Of a stretch of DNA of 8,727 nt, positions 5,359-8,727 are shown piece by piece; the first letter of the stretch is position 1; each line of letters opens with the position of its first letter. The DNA is taken from assembly GCA_022361135.1 (NCBI GenBank), contig JAKSBM010000108.1:1-8727 (forward strand), written 5' to 3'. Both the position numbers and the translations under genes were made by a program. The stretch comes from Desulfobacterales bacterium (GTDB lineage Bacteria > Desulfobacterota > Desulfobacteria > Desulfobacterales > Desulfobacteraceae). Under the pieces are notes generated by a model, which was given only the letters and a program-made list of their open reading frames with translations, was not told the DNA's origin and searched no databases.

Positions 5359-7317
5359 TTATTTTTTACTCCCTGAATGCATGGAAATTTTCACCTGTTC
5401 AGGATCGCCGGATCCCCCCTTGAGTTTGCGCCAGAGGGTATTCACGCTGATCCCCAGTTTCCGGGCGGTTTCAGCCCGATTGAATTGACAGGCCTCCAGG
5501 GTCTGGGAAATGATCTGCTGCTCCAATGGAGCCAGCCGGGCCTTGAGGTCGGCCCCGGGATGGGGAAGCGTTTCGGGATCCAGGGTCGGTGGCAAGGGCG
5601 GAGCACCCTGCCCCCCCATCTCCCCGGCCAGCTCCATGAAAATATCCAGGTTTTCACCTTCCTCACCCAAAAGAATGCAATAACTCTCCCCCAGGGAAAG
5701 GAGTTCCCTGACATTGCCGGGCCAGGCCATGGCCGACAGAATTTGGACCATGCCCGGGGTGAGGGGGGATTTCCCATGGTGCTCCAGGAGGGGATTGAGC
5801 AGGGCCGGAATGTCCGCGGTCCGTTCCCCCAGGGGGGGAATGGTCAATTTCAACGTGGCCAGACGGTAGTAGAGATCGGGCCGGAAATTTCCCCGGCGAC
5901 TTTCATGGGCCAGATCCTTATAGGATGAGGTAATGACCCGGATGTCCACGGGTACATACCGATCCCCGCCCACCCGCATGACCTCCTTGTTTTCAATGAC
6001 CCGCAAAAGCCGGACCTGGAGGGAGGGGGGGACATCGGCGATTTCATCCAGAAAGAGGGTACCGCCGTCGGCCAGTTCAATGAGGCCGATCTTCCCCCCC
6101 CGCCGGGCCCCGGTGAAGGCCCCTTCTTCATGGCCGAAGAGTTCGCTTTCCATGAGGGACTCGGGGATGGCACCGCAATTGATGGCCACAAAGGGCTGGG
6201 CCGCCCGGCGGCTCAGGCCGTGGATGGCCTGGGCAAACATCTCCTTACCCGTGCCCGTTTCCCCCTGGATGAGGACATTGCCCCGGGTGGGGGCAAAACG
6301 CCTGGCCTTTTCAAGGGCCCGGTTGATCCCCGGGGAATTCCCCAAGATATCCGAAATCTGGTATTTTACGGTAAACCCCTTGGCATAGAGGCTTTCCTTG
6401 ACCTTGCGGTTGATGTTCTCAATGCGCCGGGCCCCCCGGAACAGGGTGATGGCGCCCTGGGAACGCCCATGGATGCGGATGGGAAGGCTGGAGGCCACCA
6501 CATTGACCCCGTTGACTTGGCAGACCTTGTCCTTTTCCGACTCCCCCCGGGAAAGCGCATCCATGAGCCGGGTCTCCCGGAGGATCTTCTGGAAGGCAGA
6601 TGGATGTTTTCCCAGGTCGGGGATGCCCAGAATATCCCCGGCGGCCCGGTTAAACAGGTTCAACCGGCCATGGGGGTCGGTGCCGATGATCCCCTGGTCC
6701 ACCAATTGGAGCACGGCTTCCAGACGTTGGTTCTGGGCCTGCTCCCTGCGGTTCACCGAGGCGATCATCCGGGCCTCTGCAAAGGCCTGGTCAATGACAT
6801 GGGGACGGGGCAGGGAAAGCACACCGGTTCCGCCCAATTCTTCCATGATGGTGGTGGATATCCCGCCCCCCACCAGAACCCGAACCCCCTGGTCCCAGGC
6901 CCGGTGTACCCCGGCCTTGAGTTCATCCACCGTGTTGAACACCAAGGGGTGAATGCGGATATCCAGCAATTCCTGGATGAGGTCAATGCCCTCGGTGGGC
7001 CGGGAAAAGGAGGAAAGGGCCACGGTGGAGCCAAAGGCCCGGGCTTTTTTAAAGGCGATGATGAGATCCAGCCGGGTCCGGGGGATATGGACAATGGGGC
7101 GACCCGTGGCCCGGCGCATGAGGCGGGAATTTCCCATGTGGCCGAAAACCGCCTCCACCCCCTGGTCAAAGAGGGCCTGGGCCGTGGGAATGGCCTCCCC
7201 CATCTTCACCACTTTACAGATCAACTCCTCCCGGTCCGGATCCATTCCGGCCCGGACCGCATCGGCCAGGGCCCGGGAGTGGCCCACCAGGGCAAACTTA
7301 AATTTCCGATCTTCCAC
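5359..7317 (-). CDS. sigma-54 enhancer-binding protein with PrpR N-terminal domain
   Basis: The 652-residue cytoplasmic activator has four parts. A PrpR_N sensor domain (about 5-185) binds 2-methylcitrate in the propionate activator PrpR; its ligand here is unknown. A PAS domain follows (about 197-300). The AAA+ sigma-54 interaction domain (about 322-550) shows Walker A GETGTGKE at 352-359, an intact GAFTGA loop at 399-404, Walker B GGTLFLDE at 418-425 and the RPDLYYRL arginine region at 479-486. A Fis-type HTH (about 598-633) has NRAETARKLGISVNTLWRKL. No receiver domain is present, so it is ligand- rather than phosphorylation-controlled. I chose GTG 7317 because AAGGAG (7330-7325) precedes it by seven bases; ATG 7356 would add 13 low-information residues. 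It lies between the 2-oxoacid oxidoreductase operon and ftcD on the same strand, its likely targets. Confidence 0.93.
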   Translation of the reverse strand: MEDRKFKFALVGHSRALADAVRAGMDPDREELICKVVKMGEAIPTAQALFDQGVEAVFGHMGNSRLMRRATGRPIVHIPRTRLDLIIAFKKARAFGSTVALSSFSRPTEGIDLIQELLDIRIHPLVFNTVDELKAGVHRAWDQGVRVLVGGGISTTIMEELGGTGVLSLPRPHVIDQAFAEARMIASVNRREQAQNQRLEAVLQLVDQGIIGTDPHGRLNLFNRAAGDILGIPDLGKHPSAFQKILRETRLMDALSRGESEKDKVCQVNGVNVVASSLPIRIHGRSQGAITLFRGARRIENINRKVKESLYAKGFTVKYQISDILGNSPGINRALEKARRFAPTRGNVLIQGETGTGKEMFAQAIHGLSRRAAQPFVAINCGAIPESLMESELFGHEEGAFTGARRGGKIGLIELADGGTLFLDEIADVPPSLQVRLLRVIENKEVMRVGGDRYVPVDIRVITSSYKDLAHESRRGNFRPDLYYRLATLKLTIPPLGERTADIPALLNPLLEHHGKSPLTPGMVQILSAMAWPGNVRELLSLGESYCILLGEEGENLDIFMELAGEMGGQGAPPLPPTLDPETLPHPGADLKARLAPLEQQIISQTLEACQFNRAETARKLGISVNTLWRKLKGGSGDPEQVKISMHSGSKK

Positions 7318-7324
7318 GCTGCCG

Positions 7325-7330
7325 CTCCTT
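7325..7330 (-). promoter_or_regulatory. ribosome-binding site that decides the GTG start of the activator
   Basis: AAGGAG on the minus strand stands seven bases before GTG 7317-7315. The alternative ATG at 7356 has only a GGTGGA at short distance. The first conserved PrpR_N residues follow the GTG within five codons, which supports the shorter protein. Confidence 0.65.
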
Positions 7331-7387
7331 CCACATCTGGATATTGGGGATTCCATTCACGTCCACCATGGAAACAGCCCCCCGGGA

Positions 7388-7440
7388 TGGGGGATGTTCC
7401 ACCGTGGCCAGCCGGAGCCATCCGGCAAATCCATCCCCCA
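7388..7440. repeat. inverted repeat TGGGGGATG / CATCCCCCA with a nested GCCGG/CCGGC hairpin
   Basis: TGGGGGATG (7388-7396) and CATCCCCCA (7432-7440) are perfect 9-bp inverted copies 35 bases apart. Between them GCCGG (7411-7415) and CCGGC (7422-7426) form a second inverted repeat. The right half abuts the predicted -10 box of the activator promoter and the left half lies about 40 bases into the leader. It could be a pair of operator halves or, if transcription starts further up, an RNA fold. Confidence 0.5.
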
Positions 7441-7468
7441 ATAAACACCAGGCCCGGAAAAATGGCAA
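7440..7468 (-). promoter_or_regulatory. putative sigma-70 promoter of the PrpR-type activator
   Basis: On the minus strand TTGCCA (7468-7463, five of six consensus) and TTTATT (7445-7440, four of six) are separated by 17 bases. The predicted start is near 7433, giving a leader of about 115 bases. The G-rich inverted repeat begins right at the -10 box. Confidence 0.45.
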
Positions 7469-7487
7469 CCAAGGGAAATCGTGCCCA
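7458..7487 (-). terminator. weak terminator candidate after the oxidoreductase gamma subunit gene
   Basis: On the minus strand TGGGCA (7487-7482) can pair, with one bulged G, with TGCCA (7467-7463), followed by five T's. The stem is short and the loop long (about 14 bases). It starts six bases after the gamma-subunit stop and overlaps the -35 box of the activator promoter. Some read-through into the activator gene is possible. Confidence 0.25.
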
Positions 7488-7492
7488 AGGGA

Positions 7493-8038
7493 TCAGTGCG
7501 CCTCCGCCCCCGTCGCACGGAACCCCAGTTCCAGGGCCCGGCGGTTGGTCTCCAGGGTGGCTGGGGGGACATTGCCGTCCAGGGCCCGGGAAAGGGCATC
7601 CAGGGAAACCATGTCCGTGGCACCGGCCAGGGCCCCCAGCATGATGATATTGGCAAAGAGGGAGCGGCCCAATTTTTCTTCGGCCAGGGCCGTGGCAGAC
7701 ACCCCCACGGGATCAATCAGCCCGGAAGGCAGATCATGGACCAGGGTATTGTCATGGATCACCCGGGTCCGGCCAGGCTGGATCCGGGGGGCATATTGGT
7801 CCAGGGCGGGCTGTGACATGACCACCAGGGCATCCAGGGAGCGGGTTTTGATATAGGCGATCTCCCGGTCGGAAATCACCACCTCGGACTTGCAGGCGCC
7901 CCCCCGGGCCTCGGGACCGTAACTCTGGCTCTGGGCAATCTTCTTTCCTTGGAACAGGCCCGCGGCCTGGGCCGTGAGCAGGGCGGCCTTGACAATGCCC
8001 TGGCCCCCGAATCCGGCAAACATGATTTCCCGTCTCAT
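7493..8038 (-). CDS. korC: 2-oxoacid:ferredoxin oxidoreductase, gamma subunit
   Basis: The 181-residue protein is the gamma subunit of a CoA-dependent 2-oxoacid:ferredoxin oxidoreductase. It starts MRREIMFAGFGGQGIVKAA, with the family-defining GFGGQG at 9-14, and has SQSYGPEARGGACKSEVV (37-54), the segment that contributes to the CoA side of the complex in this family. Length is typical (about 180). ATG 8038 overlaps the TGA of the ferredoxin gene (ATGA, 8035-8038), and AAGGAGGT stands just before it, so translation is coupled and strong. The longer reading to 8128 runs through the ferredoxin gene and is a shadow. The complex makes acyl-CoA, CO2 and reduced ferredoxin in the cytoplasm. The substrate (2-oxoglutarate preferred here because of the beta subunit) is inferred. 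Confidence 0.93.
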   Translation of the reverse strand: MRREIMFAGFGGQGIVKAALLTAQAAGLFQGKKIAQSQSYGPEARGGACKSEVVISDREIAYIKTRSLDALVVMSQPALDQYAPRIQPGRTRVIHDNTLVHDLPSGLIDPVGVSATALAEEKLGRSLFANIIMLGALAGATDMVSLDALSRALDGNVPPATLETNRRALELGFRATGAEAH

Positions 8039-8307
8039 TTTCCACCTCCTTCTTTGATCTGTCTCTCCTTGGACGGCAATGCCTCCGGGTTCACCTCCAA
8101 TGCCAGGTCCGGGCAAATCATCTCGCACAGGAAACAGGCCAGGCAGGCACCGGGATCAACGGCGGCGGGCAATAAATAGCCCTTGGCATTCCGGGTTTCA
8201 GAAACCACCAGCACCCCCTTGGGGCATTGGGTCACGCAGAGGTGACAGCCCTTGCAGGCCTGGTCGTCGATTGTGATGGGGTGGGTTACTTCCATATTCA
8301 GACCCAT
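8035..8307 (-). CDS. korD: 2-oxoacid:ferredoxin oxidoreductase, ferredoxin-type (delta) subunit with two [4Fe-4S] clusters
   Basis: The 90-residue protein carries two complete cluster motifs: CKGCHLCVTQCP (Cys18, 21, 24, 28) and CLACFLCEMICP (Cys55, 58, 61, 65). The first is followed by KGVL and a GYLLP turn, the second by DLALEV, which is the usual pattern of the delta subunit that passes electrons from the thiamine site to external ferredoxin. ATG 8307 follows AAGGAGG at five-base spacing; the longer in-frame start at 8388 lies inside the beta-subunit gene. It overlaps the beta-subunit stop by ten bases and the gamma-subunit start by four, so all are one operon. Its place between beta and gamma, not at the head of the operon, is less common. 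Confidence 0.93.
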   Translation of the reverse strand: MGLNMEVTHPITIDDQACKGCHLCVTQCPKGVLVVSETRNAKGYLLPAAVDPGACLACFLCEMICPDLALEVNPEALPSKERQIKEGGGK

Positions 8308-8727
8308 GTGCCCTCCTTCATTTTTTTCACCTGGTCCATGAATTCCGGCCGGTCCGTCTCCTGGTGGAGGAGGCCGGTGATGATGCACCCTTCCAGCTCT
8401 TCGGGGGTTTTCACCTGGGCTGCGGCACGGGTAATGCTTTGCTCCCGGATCATCTTCACATATTCATCGGGCCGGGTAAGGCCGTGGATGTAGCGTCCGG
8501 CCTGGGTGGGACATTGGGAAATGATGTGAACAAAGGAAAAGCCCTTGTGGGAAAGGGCGGCCTTGATCCCCTTGACCAGGGCCCGGGGCTGGGCCGTGGT
8601 GTACCGGGAAACATGGGTGGCACCGGCGGCGGTGACCAGATCACAGATCTGGAACCGGGGCTCGGGGTTCCCCAGGGGGGTGGTCTGGCTCCGGGACTGG
8701 GTGGGGGTGGTAGGGGAGACCTGGCCC
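8298..8727 (-). CDS. korB: 2-oxoacid:ferredoxin oxidoreductase, beta (thiamine-diphosphate) subunit, C-terminal part
   Basis: The gene enters from beyond the right edge and ends at TGA 8300-8298, so about 142 C-terminal residues are visible without a start. The segment begins GQVSPTTPTQSR, the family's conserved GGQxSPTTP loop region, followed by LGNPEPRFQICDLVTAAGATHVSR and then the strongly conserved GFSFVHIISQCPTQAGR (CPT motif). The EPRF-CDL and HKGFSF-CPT arrangement is closest to 2-oxoglutarate:ferredoxin oxidoreductase (KorB), though VorB-like isovalerate enzymes are similar. It makes the thiamine-bound half of the catalytic core with the alpha subunit, which should lie upstream outside the window. 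The stop overlaps the ferredoxin subunit start by ten bases. Confidence 0.88.
   Translation of the reverse strand, partial: GQVSPTTPTQSRSQTTPLGNPEPRFQICDLVTAAGATHVSRYTTAQPRALVKGIKAALSHKGFSFVHIISQCPTQAGRYIHGLTRPDEYVKMIREQSITRAAAQVKTPEELEGCIITGLLHQETDRPEFMDQVKKMKEGTWV

Noticed and set aside
3871..5376. 501-codon plus-strand ORF opposite ftcD
   Set aside because: The length comes from the lack of stop codons in the complement of a GC-rich gene. The protein is rich in Gly and His and has no family features, while ftcD is unmistakable.
7470..7492. Sigma-54 promoter (GGGCACG-like sequence on the minus strand after the gamma-subunit stop)
   Set aside because: It has a GGCACG resembling the -24 element, but no GC at the right distance for the -12 element.
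6130..7644. 504-codon plus-strand ORF opposite the sigma-54 activator
   Set aside because: Same reason: antisense shadow of the AAA+ and PrpR_N coding region, continuing over the promoter and into the gamma-subunit gene.

Overview
The window reads as chromosomal DNA of an anaerobic, GC-rich bacterium, most likely a sulfate-reducing or related member of the Desulfobacterota. This placement is inferred from gene content: a CoA-dependent 2-oxoacid:ferredoxin oxidoreductase, a PrpR-type sigma-54 activator, a fused formiminotransferase-cyclodeaminase, an FNR-type operator and an old-yellow-enzyme family reductase. No rRNA, tRNA, CRISPR array, phage gene or intact insertion sequence was seen.

Left part, plus strand. 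The window opens in the 3' end of an NADH:flavin oxidoreductase (OYE family) gene. About 400 bases follow that hold only a possible 51-residue small ORF, a GC-rich hairpin beside an A-tract, a short inverted repeat resembling a REP unit, and a perfect 18-bp palindrome that exactly matches the FNR consensus. Behind the palindrome a -10 box sits at class II spacing, in front of a two-gene unit: a 66-residue unknown protein and an overlapping four-helix membrane protein. Next come a YafY-type WYL regulator and a GyrI-like (AraC effector-binding) single-domain protein, separated by a palindrome (TGACAC-N4-GTGTCA) that probably is an operator.

Middle, minus strand. A secreted SYLF (YSC84) domain protein has its own putative promoter and converges on the GyrI-like gene with a shared hairpin between them. 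Upstream of it lies a good rho-independent terminator for ftcD, the 539-residue bifunctional formiminotransferase-cyclodeaminase. The ftcD leader can fold so that its ribosome-binding site is paired.

Right part, minus strand. A 652-residue sigma-54 enhancer-binding protein (PrpR_N-PAS-AAA+-Fis HTH) lies between ftcD and a tightly overlapping operon for a 2-oxoacid:ferredoxin oxidoreductase: beta subunit (cut by the window end), two-cluster ferredoxin subunit and gamma subunit. The promoter region of the regulator carries a widely spaced inverted repeat and related G-run motifs.

Working model (inference): FtcD moves a formimino group from formiminoglutamate to tetrahydrofolate and releases glutamate. 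The oxidoreductase would oxidise 2-oxoglutarate, or another 2-oxoacid, to an acyl-CoA plus reduced ferredoxin. The activator between them would tie both to a metabolite. This is an amino-acid catabolism module. Apart from the small FNR-preceded gene pair, which has no family I recognise, the genes belong to known families.
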